DNA of 64,000 bases from Rickettsia bellii RML369-C (GTDB lineage Bacteria; Pseudomonadota; Alphaproteobacteria; Rickettsiales; Rickettsiaceae): positions 930,001 to 994,000 of the forward strand of contig NC_007940.1 in NCBI RefSeq assembly GCF_000012385.1, in the 5' to 3' direction. The notes beneath the pieces are model-generated. The model saw nothing but the letters and a program-made list of their open reading frames with translations, was not told the origin of the DNA and ran no database searches. Shown one piece after another: positions 48,886 through 59,901 of the stretch (positions are counted from its first letter, which is position 1; each line of letters begins with the position of its first letter). The position numbers were made by a program, and so were the translations under genes.

Positions 48886-49020
48886 ATGAAAATCCATAAT
48901 CCAAAAATAATCGATACAAAAATATCTGAATTAAACAAATTACTAAACGATATAACTGATTCTAATAAGCATCAAGAAATACTAAATAGTGATGATGCAG
49001 TAGGTAATGAATCATGGTAA
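48886..49020 (+). CDS. Small ORF coupled to a HEAT-like gene
   Basis: A 44-residue charged ORF (MKIHNPKIIDTKISELNKLL ... DDAVGNESW). Its last seven bases overlap the start of the next gene, which suggests translational coupling. It has no membrane segment or recognised motif. The small-plus-large overlap resembles coupled accessory pairs, but this is only an analogy. Confidence 0.4.
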   Translation: MKIHNPKIIDTKISELNKLLNDITDSNKHQEILNSDDAVGNESW

Positions 49021-49916
49021 TGAGCGAAGAAGAATTTAAAAAGCGTCCTAATATGGCTAAATATCCTGAAGAAGAAAAGATTTTTTTCTATATTATAGAA
49101 ATAGGACATTATGAGAATTATGATGACGCTATGGACTATATGGCCAAAAACTTAAAAGCTTCAGAAGAATTTAGACAAATAGCTGCAAGTCAAGCTTTAC
49201 AAATACTAGTTCATAGATTTTATAACATTAAAGACGAGTTAATTTTACCTTTACTATTTAAGCATTTAAAAAGCGATAGTAAGTATAAATATTTTTTAAG
49301 TGAAATCATGAATACTTTGGGTGATATTGCTCATCTAGTTCCAAGATTGAGAAGAAAAATTTACTTGACATGTTTCAATAATGATATTGATTTTGTTACT
49401 TATAAAAAATTAAAAAAATTTACTGATAAAAATTTACTATACTCTTTAAATAATGAAGAAGAAAAAATAGAGTTTATTCTAAGCTTTTGTCAAAACTCTT
49501 CAAGTTATCAAGAAGCGTTAGAAGTATGTTTATACTTTCTTAGGAAAAATGAAAGTGAAAAAATAAATATAGCAGCTTTTCAGGGTCTTACTTATATAGT
49601 ATTTAGATTTAGAAAGATAAACTTTAAGGCTATTTTACCATTCATTGGAAGATTTTCAAGATATTCTACGGAAAGATGTGAATGGATATATACTGAATCG
49701 CTTTTAGAAGATATTGCAATTGTGATACCGAAATTACGAATAAAAGCAATTACATTTTTAAAAAAATATTCTTATAGTCATTTAAGAACCTCATCATTTA
49801 TAAATTATATAATAACTAAAAATAAACCAAAGGATCAAATAAAGCTTGAGAAAATATTAAAATTAAATGTAAATAATCTTAAAAAAGTAAAACTTAAGTA
49901 TAATCTTAATTTTTAA
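49014..49916 (+). CDS. Hypothetical helical-repeat (HEAT-like) protein
   Basis: A 300-residue, entirely helical-looking basic protein with repeated helix pairs (FRQIAASQALQILVHRFYNI; EKINIAAFQGLTYIVFRFRK). The two quoted segments are similar, so an internal duplication is likely. SEIMNTLGDIAHLVPRLRRK pairs with ESLLEDIAIVIPKLRIK in the same way. This gives two copies of a block of about 130 residues. No enzyme motif is seen. It is inserted between coxB and coxA and has no evident link to respiration. Confidence 0.65.
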   Translation: MVMSEEEFKKRPNMAKYPEEEKIFFYIIEIGHYENYDDAMDYMAKNLKASEEFRQIAASQALQILVHRFYNIKDELILPLLFKHLKSDSKYKYFLSEIMNTLGDIAHLVPRLRRKIYLTCFNNDIDFVTYKKLKKFTDKNLLYSLNNEEEKIEFILSFCQNSSSYQEALEVCLYFLRKNESEKINIAAFQGLTYIVFRFRKINFKAILPFIGRFSRYSTERCEWIYTESLLEDIAIVIPKLRIKAITFLKKYSYSHLRTSSFINYIITKNKPKDQIKLEKILKLNVNNLKKVKLKYNLNF

Positions 49917-49936
49917 GATAGAATTGTTTTAATTAA

Positions 49937-51565
<1,629 letters not shown>

Positions 51566-51568
51566 TTT

Positions 51569-51943
51569 ATGATTCTCAGAAGATTATTTGCTTTCTTGAT
51601 TGATAAAATTATAATTGGAATGTTGCTATCATTGACTATAGCATTTGCAAGAGACACTATAATAGAAATTGCTTTATTTTTTATCATTTCAGGAGTTTAC
51701 TTTTCTTACTTAGAATCTTCAAAAATACAAGCGTCTATTGGGAAAAAATTACTAGATTTAAAAGTAGTTCATCAAGATGGAACTACTCTTAAAGGTAGTG
51801 AAGCATTTATTAGATTTATCGCTTTTTATGTGATTAATTTAACTGGTATACTTTTTGTAATAAGCATTATTATGATGATTATGAGAGAAGATAATAAGAT
51901 GCTTCATGATTTAGTGTTTAATACACAAGTAGTAAAGTCGTAA
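51569..51943 (+). CDS. RDD family membrane protein
   Basis: A 124-residue protein with three hydrophobic segments and the RDD-type start MILRRLFAFLIDKIIIGMLL (Arg ... Asp). A second motif SIGKKLLDLKVVHQDG follows, then an Arg-Phe-Ile block. RDD proteins are small inner-membrane proteins, some linked to ion transport. It begins three bases after coxA and overlaps the cyclo-ligase start by one base, so it is part of this operon. Confidence 0.8.
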   Translation: MILRRLFAFLIDKIIIGMLLSLTIAFARDTIIEIALFFIISGVYFSYLESSKIQASIGKKLLDLKVVHQDGTTLKGSEAFIRFIAFYVINLTGILFVISIIMMIMREDNKMLHDLVFNTQVVKS

Positions 51944-52464
51944 TGACTAAACAAGAGTTACGCTTGTATTTCAAAGAGTTTTTAACAAAAAATATAGATA
52001 AAATAAATTCTGATTTAATAAAAACTTCTTTACTAAATCAAGTCAGTAATTTATTAAAACAGTTAAAAGTAAAGCATGTGGGAATATATTATCCACTAAA
52101 ATATGAAATTAACCTCCTTGAAATATTAAATATTCATCATGAAATAAAATTTTTTCTGCCTAAAATTATAAATAATGAAATAAACTATTGTGCTTATAAT
52201 TATAATGATGAACTAGTTTTAGGGAGTTTTAAAACTTTAGAACCGATAAATAATGATTTCTATAAACCAGAATTGATAATTGTCCCAGGTCTGGCATTTA
52301 GTAAAGATGGCTATAGACTTGGTTATGGTAAAGGACATTTTGATCGATACCTAAATAATAATAAAGATATATTAACTGTCGGTGTTTGTTTAAAAGAACA
52401 AGTTATAGATAACTTTCCTGTTGAATTACATGATCAGAAACTTAATTTTATTATTTCTATATAA
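51943..52464 (+). CDS. 5-formyltetrahydrofolate cyclo-ligase
   Basis: The enzyme converts 5-formyl-THF to 5,10-methenyl-THF using ATP. The 173-residue protein has the N-terminal MTKQELRLYFKEFL helix, a YYPLKYEIN segment and the family signature PGLAFSKDGYRLGYGKGHFD (about residues 110-129). Length fits the family. It overlaps the RDD gene and is followed after five bases by the amidotransferase-type gene. Confidence 0.9.
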   Translation: MTKQELRLYFKEFLTKNIDKINSDLIKTSLLNQVSNLLKQLKVKHVGIYYPLKYEINLLEILNIHHEIKFFLPKIINNEINYCAYNYNDELVLGSFKTLEPINNDFYKPELIIVPGLAFSKDGYRLGYGKGHFDRYLNNNKDILTVGVCLKEQVIDNFPVELHDQKLNFIISI

Positions 52465-52469
52465 AAAAT

Positions 52470-53219
52470 ATGAATAGAAAACCTATAATAGGAATTACTC
52501 CTGATTTAGCTCAAAATTGTGAGAAATATAGCTATGCCGCTTTTCCTTGGTATGCATTACGTAAGAATTATACCGATGCAATAATCGAAGCCGGCGGCGT
52601 CCCTATGTTACTGCCATACCAAGCTGAAACAATAGATCATCTCATGGATTTTATTGATGGTGTTATATTACCTGGCGGTGATGAAGATATACACCCTAAA
52701 TTTTATGAGCCTGAATATGCTGAAGATGTAGTAATTTCTAATGAAGAGCGTGATAATTTTGAAATATTAATTTTAAAGAAATCGTTAGAAAAAAATATAC
52801 CTGTTTTAGGAATATGCCGAGGAATGCAACTAATAAATGTTGTTCTAGGTGGCACTCTTATTAAGCATATTCCAGATTATATTGAAGAGACAAAACAGCC
52901 TATAATCATAAACCATACCCAGCCTCATCCTAAAGATATAGTCTCGCATGCAATTAGTATAAAGCCAAATACTAAGCTTGCTAGAATGGCAAATAATAAG
53001 CTGGACACAATGGTTAATTCAACTCACCATCAAGCTATTAAACAAATTGGTAATAATCTTATTATATCAGCAAAAGCAGAAGACGGGATTATAGAAGCAA
53101 TAGAATCAACAAGCCATAAATTTCTTATCGGCGTACAGTGGCATCCTGAATATGTCAATGATAATGGCATAGACTTGACTTTATTTAAGGAACTAATCAA
53201 AGCTAGCACTATACAATAA
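52470..53219 (+). CDS. Class I glutamine amidotransferase-like hydrolase (PuuD/peptidase C26 family)
   Basis: A 249-residue protein with the GAT1 fold. It has GVILPGGDEDIHPKFYEPE, the nucleophile elbow LGICRGMQLINVVLGG (Cys near residue 113), MVNSTHHQAIKQIG and the catalytic His in VGVQWHPEYV-type context (IGVQWHPEY). This set matches gamma-glutamyl-gamma-aminobutyrate hydrolases of polyamine breakdown. The true substrate in this organism is unknown. It is the last gene of the coxA operon. Confidence 0.88.
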   Translation: MNRKPIIGITPDLAQNCEKYSYAAFPWYALRKNYTDAIIEAGGVPMLLPYQAETIDHLMDFIDGVILPGGDEDIHPKFYEPEYAEDVVISNEERDNFEILILKKSLEKNIPVLGICRGMQLINVVLGGTLIKHIPDYIEETKQPIIINHTQPHPKDIVSHAISIKPNTKLARMANNKLDTMVNSTHHQAIKQIGNNLIISAKAEDGIIEAIESTSHKFLIGVQWHPEYVNDNGIDLTLFKELIKASTIQ

Positions 53220-53361
53220 TTAGAATTAGGCAGGGTGTAGTCCTAGAGTCATTATTACAAGGAAAAATTGGCTTTATTGCATGTCTTCAATATTATTCCT
53301 ATATACGATTTCATTCCTGCGAAAGTGGAAATCCAGAAATAAAAAGCAATATTTTTCTAAT

Positions 53362-54687
53362 CTATATAAAACTACTATCACCACTTGACCCTGAAATGCT
53401 AATATCGTCAGCTATATTTTGGTGGTCGATTATTGCATTAATCTCATCTTCTAAATCTATAATATTTCCTTTGGTAATTTTGTTTTTACTTAAAAGGTCT
53501 TGTAGGTTATTTGTTACTTGTTCTATATCGACTTTATTAATTAGAAGCTTAGCTTTACATGCAATGTTCTTTAATTGTTCTGCTATTTTAGTTTTATCAT
53601 TAACATTAATAGTAGCATTATTAGATATTTTATCGTTTAAGTCATCCGTTAACTTTTGAAATTTATCATCCGTTTTTTCTATGTTTTTATTTCGCTGTAA
53701 GTATTTCTCAATTATAATTTGACTCTGTTGATCTATATTATTTTGCTCTAAATCTATATGTGTAATGGTAGTATTTTCTTTTAAAGCTTCAATAATTGCT
53801 TTTATTCCTACAGTCCCTATATAATTCGTATTAAGGCAAAGATGAGTAAGAGTATTAAGTTGTAAAACTTCGGCTAATACTGATATTTTTTGATTACCTA
53901 AATCACATCCGCTAAAATCAAGTTTCTTTAGTTGTGTACTTGCTTTTAGGGCTTCAGTAATAATTTTTATACCTTGGTCACTTATAGTGCTACCCATAAA
54001 ATCGATAGCGGTAATTGTCTTGTTAATCTTTAATTTATCTGCAACCAATTGAGCAAAATCATCTGTTATTATTTGATAACAAAGACTGACAGAGGTAGGA
54101 TCGTGAAAAAATTTATTTACTGTTTCGGCAAATTCGTTATTTTCCGAAAGTATTTGTTTTTGCTGTTCTTCATATTTCTTTTCTACCTCCTTTTCTGTAT
54201 TTAAGTTCTGTGCTTTTTTCTCTGCTATAGTTTTATTTCTTTGTAAATACTCATTAATTGTTTCTAATATTGCCTTGTTTATGTTGTTTCCTGAAAGGTC
54301 AAGATGAGTTAGAGAGTCATTATCTTTAAGTGCTTTAGCGATGAACTTTGCACCGTTATTGTTTATATTGTTATTTGAAAAATAAAGCTCAGTTAAATGG
54401 TTATTAGCTTTAAGTGCTTCAGCGATGTATTTTGCTCCAGTATTGCCTATATTGTTTCCTTGAAGGAATAGCATAGTTAAATGGTTATTAGCTTTAAGGG
54501 CAGCAGCTAATTCTTTTGCTCCAGCATCGTCTATTTGGTTCTCATGAAGATTAAGCATAGTACCATGATGTCTTAAGTTATCTGCTCTTTGCTTTAATCC
54601 TCTTTTTTCTACAAATTCTATTAAATTTTCATGTGATGTTTTTGCTGCTGATATTTCTTGTGGAGTTTGAAACTGTCCTCTAAACAT
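53362..54687 (-). CDS. Leucine-rich repeat protein (ribonuclease-inhibitor type), effector candidate
   Basis: A 441-residue protein. After MFRGQFQTPQEISAAKTSHE there are LRRs of the RNI type of about 28 residues (NNHLTELYFSNNNINNNGAK is one unit). One block spans about residues 40-150 and another about 210-330, split by a Lys/Glu helix. The C-terminal part is helical. There is no signal peptide. Such proteins resemble NLR-type LRRs and are effector candidates in Rickettsia. The upstream region and the first 20 or so codons match those of the ankyrin gene at 63390. Confidence 0.85.
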   Translation of the reverse strand: MFRGQFQTPQEISAAKTSHENLIEFVEKRGLKQRADNLRHHGTMLNLHENQIDDAGAKELAAALKANNHLTMLFLQGNNIGNTGAKYIAEALKANNHLTELYFSNNNINNNGAKFIAKALKDNDSLTHLDLSGNNINKAILETINEYLQRNKTIAEKKAQNLNTEKEVEKKYEEQQKQILSENNEFAETVNKFFHDPTSVSLCYQIITDDFAQLVADKLKINKTITAIDFMGSTISDQGIKIITEALKASTQLKKLDFSGCDLGNQKISVLAEVLQLNTLTHLCLNTNYIGTVGIKAIIEALKENTTITHIDLEQNNIDQQSQIIIEKYLQRNKNIEKTDDKFQKLTDDLNDKISNNATINVNDKTKIAEQLKNIACKAKLLINKVDIEQVTNNLQDLLSKNKITKGNIIDLEDEINAIIDHQNIADDISISGSSGDSSFI

Positions 54688-55030
54688 AACTATACCCTTA
54701 TCAAATTCTATAATTTTTAATATTTTGTTAAAAATGAGCTATGGGAAGAATCTAGATAAGAAGATTTAAGAATGCAATAGAAATTTAACCAAAGATATAA
54801 ATTAGTGACTTAGGATAATTTGAGAAATGTAAGGATTAGTATAGGATAAAGGGAAATAATAGAGAGTTTTAATAATTAAAAATAATTACTACTTATAATT
54901 ATAACAAGAATATTTAAGAAATTTTCACCAAGATATAAATATAGAGAGTATTTTAGGCAGAGCTAATAACCACTGCTGTATCTGTTTCGCTCAAAAACAA
55001 TGACCGCTCTATAGTCCTGCGTTTTACCAA
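54688..55030 (-). promoter_or_regulatory. 5' region of the LRR gene, shared with the ankyrin gene
   Basis: About 340 bases upstream of the LRR start are homologous to 63047-63389, in inverted orientation. Conserved stretches include CTCTGCCTAAAATACTCTCT, ATCCTATACTAATCCTTACA and TTCTATTGCATTCTTAAA just ahead of the ATG. The region is AT-rich and probably holds the promoter; I cannot fix the boxes. It has no ORF of its own. Outside this block the two loci differ. Confidence 0.7.
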
Positions 55031-55059
55031 GCCAGCATTGTTGCGTGGATCAGTTTTGC

Positions 55060-55181
55060 CGTCTGAGCTAAGGAAATTACGAAGTAATTGACGAAGCAAG
55101 GAAGTATAAAAAATGCTAATTTATAGCGTTTTTTATTATTTTTTCTGGATTGCCACGCTCATTTCATTCGCTCGCAATGAC
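55060..55181. repeat. Palindromic element with GTCTGAGC start
   Basis: It begins GTCTGAGCTAAGGAAATTAC and includes the AATGCTAATTTATAGCG hairpin, a near copy of 24632-24753. It ends in GCTCGCAATGACGACTC, not in the matching arm, so it is a recombinant form. Confidence 0.65.
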
Positions 55182-55207
55182 GACTCTCGATCCACGCAAC
55201 AATGCCT

Positions 55208-55303
55208 ACCGTGGCTTGGGAACTAGATCCAGAAAAAACAACTAAAAATATCAATGTTATTGATATTTTTAACTGGATCCCGTGAATAAATCACGGGATG
55301 ACA
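55208..55303. repeat. Palindromic element
   Basis: The left arm ACCGTGGCTTGGGAACTAGA is degenerate and the right arm GGATCCCGTGAATAAATCAC, then GGGATGACAC, is intact. It shares the AATATCAATGTTATTGATAT core with 14487-14586. The gap 54688-55440 holds the shared 5' region and these two repeats, no gene. Confidence 0.7.
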
Positions 55304-55439
55304 CCTAAAGTGCTTTTCGATCTACGCAACAATACCGCCACAGGATGACAGGAAGAAATGAGCCACGCATGCACGCTTTATGCAAGGAATAACATATAAT
55401 CTACTTACTAACAAAACTTAAATCCGTTGACTTTTTCAG

Positions 55440-55710
55440 ATAGTTAGGTATAAATTTTAACTGAAATAGCAGTAATGCTATTTTGGGGCTTAGAAACCTC
55501 CTTGCGATTATGGCACATGCATCAGCCATTATTATGATGCAATCCTCAACACTTATGGTTGGGGATGACTATAGGCATGTCCAGAGCTTAAGGTACTACC
55601 TTAAGCTTAAAACCTATTGTGAGCTGTTAGTCGCAGTTTTTTTGAACTCCCCAACCACCAAAGTTTATACTCATTGGTGGTTAAAACTTAAATCAATTAA
55701 GTTATAACTG
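55440..55710 (+). ncRNA. Structured leader with three hairpins ahead of a hypothetical gene
   Basis: Three strong inverted repeats follow one another: AAATAGCA-GTAA-TGCTATTT (about 55466-55485), AGCTTAAGGT-ACT-ACCTTAAGCT (about 55587-55609) and AACCACCAA ... TTGGTGGTT (about 55652-55681). Between them lie GGGGCTTAGAAACCTCC, GCATCAGCCATTATTATG and CTTATGGTTGGGG. From memory, leaders with GGCTTAGAAACC, CATCAGCC and ATGGTTGGGG occur upstream of prophage or integrative-element genes in gammaproteobacteria. The 74-codon ORF in this stretch is probably not coding. It likely forms a structured RNA controlling the next gene. Confidence 0.5.
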
Positions 55711-55721
55711 GGAGCAATAAT

Positions 55722-56231
55722 ATGCTAAATCAAATTAACCATACCTCTAAAGCCATACTATTCTTATTGCCTCCTTATAATACAAAAAGCGAAAAAATCT
55801 CCTATGATACAAATTTAAGCTGCAAAAAATCAAATCTTACCCTAATAAAAATTATCAAAGCTAAGAACTATTACGACTACAAAGCTTTTGTTACGTTAAT
55901 TTACACTGTAATTAAACATCCAGATAAACCCATTATTGTCATAATAGATGAAGATATACTTAATACTGTTGAAAATACGATAATGTGGGCTGTGCTTGGT
56001 ACTTTAATTACCGCAAAGCTAATTATTGTGGCGACATATGAAAGAGATCAATCAAATATAAAATTAATTGAATTAACAAAAGATGAAAACAGATTCTTAG
56101 AATTTTCTGCTTATTGTTTTAAAACTTATTATTATATTAATTGGGAAAAGAAAATAAAAAAGATAAAAGCTAATGCTCGAAAAAATAATAACTCTATTAT
56201 TAGAGCTAAAGAATTAAAACTATCGGAGTAA
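55722..56231 (+). CDS. Hypothetical protein, possible mobile-element cargo
   Basis: A 169-residue protein starting MLNQINHTSKAILFLLPPYN after a GGGAG ribosome binding site. Its central part is a likely alpha/beta core (KAFVTLIYTVIKHPDKPIIV, then IIDEDIL; LGTLITAKLIIVATYERD). The tail is basic and helical (KKIKKIKANARKNNNSIIRA). I do not recognise the family. The conserved-leader-like structure upstream suggests a mobile origin. No neighbour shares its strand or function. Confidence 0.6.
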   Translation: MLNQINHTSKAILFLLPPYNTKSEKISYDTNLSCKKSNLTLIKIIKAKNYYDYKAFVTLIYTVIKHPDKPIIVIIDEDILNTVENTIMWAVLGTLITAKLIIVATYERDQSNIKLIELTKDENRFLEFSAYCFKTYYYINWEKKIKKIKANARKNNNSIIRAKELKLSE

Positions 56232-56592
56232 TAACTTTTTCAGATGCGTACAGATTTTTTAGAAAATACTAAAAATCATAAAATCTTCTCAAGAATACTA
56301 TTAGGGTCACTATACTTCTAATAAATTGAACCTAACACTAATATCTTTTTAGGCTTAAAATGTAATTGAATAAACAATAGGGATAAGGTGCTGGGAATTA
56401 AGCTCAGCCATTAATATAACAACTTCCGCTATACTTCTTATTTTAAAAATAATTATAATAGCAGATTCCCAGCATAAAGCGTATACTTGGAGTTAGTTTA
56501 TATTAATAGTAGAGTTCAAATACTATTAGATAAGTAAACTATAGATAAAATTATTAATTAGTCAACCCTCAATTTAAATTTATTTGACATTT
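56232..56592. other. Gene-free AT-rich stretch with an old palindrome
   Basis: No convincing gene. A 25-codon frame starts at 56244 (MRTDFLENTKNHKIF) but has no support. GCTGGGAATTAAGC and GCAGATTCCCAGCATAAAGC (about 56390-56470) are the remains of a palindromic element. The rest is AT-rich with no clear signal. Confidence 0.4.
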
Positions 56593-56726
56593 TTATAGTT
56601 TATTTTTTATTTCATTTATAGTTAAGCGTTGTTTTTTTAATTTTTGAATTTTCTTGCCTTGCTCAAATGTTTCCATAGAGTAAAGTTGATAATTTGAAGC
56701 AGTAATATCAGCAACTTCATCGGTGT
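56593..56726 (-). pseudogene. 3' remnant of an unidentified gene
   Basis: About 44 codons, ending DTDEVADITASNYQLYSMET, then FEQGKKIQKLKKQRLTINEI and a KNKL stop. The 5' side runs directly into a palindromic element (56723-56851), so the start was lost there. The last 20 residues look like a small helix-turn-helix-type region, as in ParB-like or transposase proteins, but this is too short to assign. Confidence 0.3.
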
Positions 56727-56851
56727 CATATCATAGCGTGGCTTGGGAACTAGATCTAACATAAAGCGAGATGAATCGAGCTTTTAGTGCTAGAGGCTTA
56801 ACGTATTTAAGTTTTTTTATTCCTGGATTCCCGCCTACGCAGGAATGACAT
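56723..56851. repeat. Chimeric palindromic element upstream of the secA 3' end
   Basis: The left arm is of the GTGTCATATCATAGCGTGGC class and the right arm CCTGGATTCCCGCCTACGCA, then GGAATGACAT, is of another class, so the arms do not pair fully. The middle (AAAGCGAGATGAATCGAGC, GTGCTAGAGGCTTAACGTAT) matches 62783-62906. Confidence 0.75.
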
Positions 56852-56949
56852 CGGAATCACGCAACAATGCTTCCCGTGATTTATTCACGGGATGACAGGG
56901 GAAAATGATCCACACAGGCAAAGCCTACTTAGATAGAAGTGTTTATTTC

Positions 56950-59685
56950 CTACTCGTTTAGTCCGTGGCAATATTTATATTTCTTACCTGAACCACAAGG
57001 GCATAGCTCATTTCTAGATACCTTGCCCCAGCTTGTAGGATTTTTAGGATCTCTATCCTCTGGGTTAATGCGTGATATGACAGGTCTAAGATCAGTTTCT
57101 AAGTTACTACCTGCATTATACTTACTAAATGCCGGATCTTCACGGCTTTCATGCATATTATTTTGCAGCTTTTTATTTTCAAGAGATATATCTTCTTTTT
57201 GAATATGCTTTAAGTCAATATGGAAGTGGTAGACTGTTTGAATAAAGAGTTCTTTTAAATTATTAAGCATATGCTCAAATAAATTAAATGCCTCTCTTTT
57301 ATATTCACTTAAAGGATCTTTTTGGGCATAAGCTCTAAGAGATATACCTTGTCTTAAGTGATCCAAGCTATGCAAGTGATCTTTCCAAACCTGATCAAGA
57401 GTAGTTAATAAAATATATTTTACAGCATTATGCATTAAGTCAGGACTATATGCTTCTTCCTTAGATTTATATATACTATCCGCTGTTTGAATAACAATTT
57501 TTGTAACTTCTTCTTCTGTTACATCATTTTTGCTTATCAGATTTTGATCAAGCTTTATAGCAAAAGTGCGGTGTAGTTCTACGCTTAAATTCTCTATATC
57601 CCAATCTTCTCTATAAGAGCCCGCTGGCATAAAAGTTAGCACTATTTTTTTAGCTAATTCCTCAGTAGTACTACTTAAGAAGTCATAACTATCTTTAGAT
57701 TTAATAATTTCAGTTCTTTGCTCATATATTATTTTACGCTGATCATTCATCACATCATCAAAACGTAATAAATTTTTACGTATTTCATAGTTATGCCCCT
57801 CGACTTTTTGCTGAGCTTTCTCGAGTGATCGACTAATCATTGGATGATGTATTGCCTCGCCATCTTTTAAGCCAAGCGTCCGAAGCACTCCTGAAATACG
57901 TTCTGAGGCAAAAATACGCATTAAATCATCATCAAGCGATAAGAAAAATTTAGTATTACCTGGGTCACCTTGCCTACCTGATCTACCACGTAGTTGATTA
58001 TCTATTCTACGGCTTTCATGACGTTCTGTACCTATTACAAATAACCCGCCTGCTGCAATTACTTGCTTTTTCTCTTCAGCTGTTTGAGCTTTTATCTCAT
58101 TTACTTTTTCTTTATAAGCAGCATTAGTTAAAGATTTTCTATCTATCTGCTCTATCAGCATTTCAGGATTACCGCCAAGCATAATATCAGTACCTCGCCC
58201 TGCCATATTAGTTGCAATCGTTACTGCTTTAAATCTACCTGCTTGAGCGATAATAAATGCTTCTTGCTCATGGAATTTAGCATTTAATACTTTATGCGGT
58301 ATTTTGTTTTTATTTAGAACATTAGAAATTTCTTCTGACTTTTCTATACTTACAGTACCGACAAGCACCGGCTGACCACGATCATAACAATCTTTAATTA
58401 GCTTTAAAATAGCATCATATTTTTCTTTTTTGCTTCCATAAATTTCGTCATCAAGATCACGTCTTGTAACTTTATTATGAGTCGGTACTGCTACTACATC
58501 AAGATTATATATATCTTTTAGCTCTGGTGCTTCGGTCATAGCTGTACCAGTCATGCCTGATAATTTAGGGTAATTACGAAAATAATTTTGGAAGGTAATA
58601 GATGCAAGCGTTTGGTTTTCGTTTTGGATTTTTACGTTTTCTTTTGCTTCTAACGCTTGATGTAGCCCTTCAGAATATCTACGCCCTTCCATTACCCGTC
58701 CTGTAAACTCATCTATGATCATTACTTTACCATCACGTACTAAATAATCTACATCGATCATAAACATGTTGTGGGCTCTGAGGGCTTGATTAACGTAATG
58801 TACTAGGCTTAAATTTTCAAAATCATATAAACCAGAATTGGGCTTTATAATATCCGCTTGACTTAAAAGCGATTCTACATGACTAATGCCGCTTTCCGTT
58901 AAATTGATAGTTTTTAATTTTTCATCTTTTTCAAAATCACTTACATTAAGCATGCGTACAAGCTTATCGACTTTACCATATAATTCTGAATTATCATTAA
59001 CTGGACCAGAAATAACCAAAGGAGTTCTTGCTTCATCTATTAAAATCGAATCTACTTCATCGATAATAGCAAAGTTAAAAGGACGAAGTACTCGCTCCTG
59101 CAAGCTATATTTCATATTATCTCTTAAGTAATCAAAGCCAAGCTCGTTATTTGTGGCATATGTAATATCAGAATTATAGGCTTCTCGCTTAGCTTCATCT
59201 GTCATGCCAGCAACAATACATCCAACTGATAAACCTAAAAAATTATAAATCTTGCCCATGGAAGCGGAATCACGGCTAACAAGATAATCATTAACTGTTA
59301 CGACATGTACACCTTTCTCAGCTAAAGCATTTAAATATGCAGGAAGTGTTGCAACTAAGGTTTTGCCCTCCCCTGTACGCATCTCGGTAATCATTCCTCT
59401 GTGTAATACCAAACCACCTATAAGCTGCACATCAAAATGACGCATTCCATATACTCTTCTCGAAGCCTCTCTAACTACCGCAAATGCTTCATATGCTATA
59501 TCATCTAAAGTAGCACCATTTTTAAGTTTTTTCTTAAATTCTACAGTCTTATTTTTTAATTCTTCATCTGATAATTTTTGAATCGCAGGTTCAAGCGAAT
59601 TAATTTTTGCAATGTCAGAAAATAGTTTTTTTATCGTACGATCATTTGCCGTACCAAAAATTTTTTTCAATATAGAAAACATCAA
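56950..59685 (-). CDS. secA: Protein translocase ATPase SecA
   Basis: SecA drives Sec-dependent export through SecYEG. The 911-residue protein has Walker [18 protein letters not shown] near residue 105, the [19 protein letters not shown] block, [58 protein letters not shown] and [20 protein letters not shown]. The C-terminal zinc-binding SEC-C motif is [17 protein letters not shown]. Length is normal. Confidence 0.98.
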   Translation of the reverse strand: MMFSILKKIFGTANDRTIKKLFSDIAKINSLEPAIQKLSDEELKNKTVEFKKKLKNGATLDDIAYEAFAVVREASRRVYGMRHFDVQLIGGLVLHRGMITEMRTGEGKTLVATLPAYLNALAEKGVHVVTVNDYLVSRDSASMGKIYNFLGLSVGCIVAGMTDEAKREAYNSDITYATNNELGFDYLRDNMKYSLQERVLRPFNFAIIDEVDSILIDEARTPLVISGPVNDNSELYGKVDKLVRMLNVSDFEKDEKLKTINLTESGISHVESLLSQADIIKPNSGLYDFENLSLVHYVNQALRAHNMFMIDVDYLVRDGKVMIIDEFTGRVMEGRRYSEGLHQALEAKENVKIQNENQTLASITFQNYFRNYPKLSGMTGTAMTEAPELKDIYNLDVVAVPTHNKVTRRDLDDEIYGSKKEKYDAILKLIKDCYDRGQPVLVGTVSIEKSEEISNVLNKNKIPHKVLNAKFHEQEAFIIAQAGRFKAVTIATNMAGRGTDIMLGGNPEMLIEQIDRKSLTNAAYKEKVNEIKAQTAEEKKQVIAAGGLFVIGTERHESRRIDNQLRGRSGRQGDPGNTKFFLSLDDDLMRIFASERISGVLRTLGLKDGEAIHHPMISRSLEKAQQKVEGHNYEIRKNLLRFDDVMNDQRKIIYEQRTEIIKSKDSYDFLSSTTEELAKKIVLTFMPAGSYREDWDIENLSVELHRTFAIKLDQNLISKNDVTEEEVTKIVIQTADSIYKSKEEAYSPDLMHNAVKYILLTTLDQVWKDHLHSLDHLRQGISLRAYAQKDPLSEYKREAFNLFEHMLNNLKELFIQTVYHFHIDLKHIQKEDISLENKKLQNNMHESREDPAFSKYNAGSNLETDLRPVISRINPEDRDPKNPTSWGKVSRNELCPCGSGKKYKYCHGLNE

Positions 59686-59836
59686 AATCCTTAAACATAT
59701 TTTTGTACATATAAATATAGGCTATTTTATAAAATTATCAATTAGTTATATATTTATGTCTTTATATATTTATTTCAAACAACTCTGTTGCAGAATAATC
59801 CGTAAATAATTATTAATAAATATTATAAAATAGCTG

Positions 59837-59865
59837 TTGACGGGTATTTATTATTTTTATAGGAT
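59837..59865 (+). promoter_or_regulatory. Possible promoter of the PpiC gene
   Basis: TTGACG and TAGGAT are separated by 17 bases, 36 bases before the PpiC ATG. The -35 is good and the -10 is weak. The surrounding gap is AT-rich. It is in the divergent secA/ppiC gap. Confidence 0.4.
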
Positions 59866-59901
59866 TTAAACTTATATTTAACAAATTATGAGTCATAAAT
59901 A

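Noticed and set aside
55483..55707. A 74-codon frame (MGLRNLLAIMAHASAIIMMQ...) in the hairpin region
   Set aside because: It lies across three perfect RNA hairpins and has no usable ribosome binding site. The structured-leader reading explains the sequence better.
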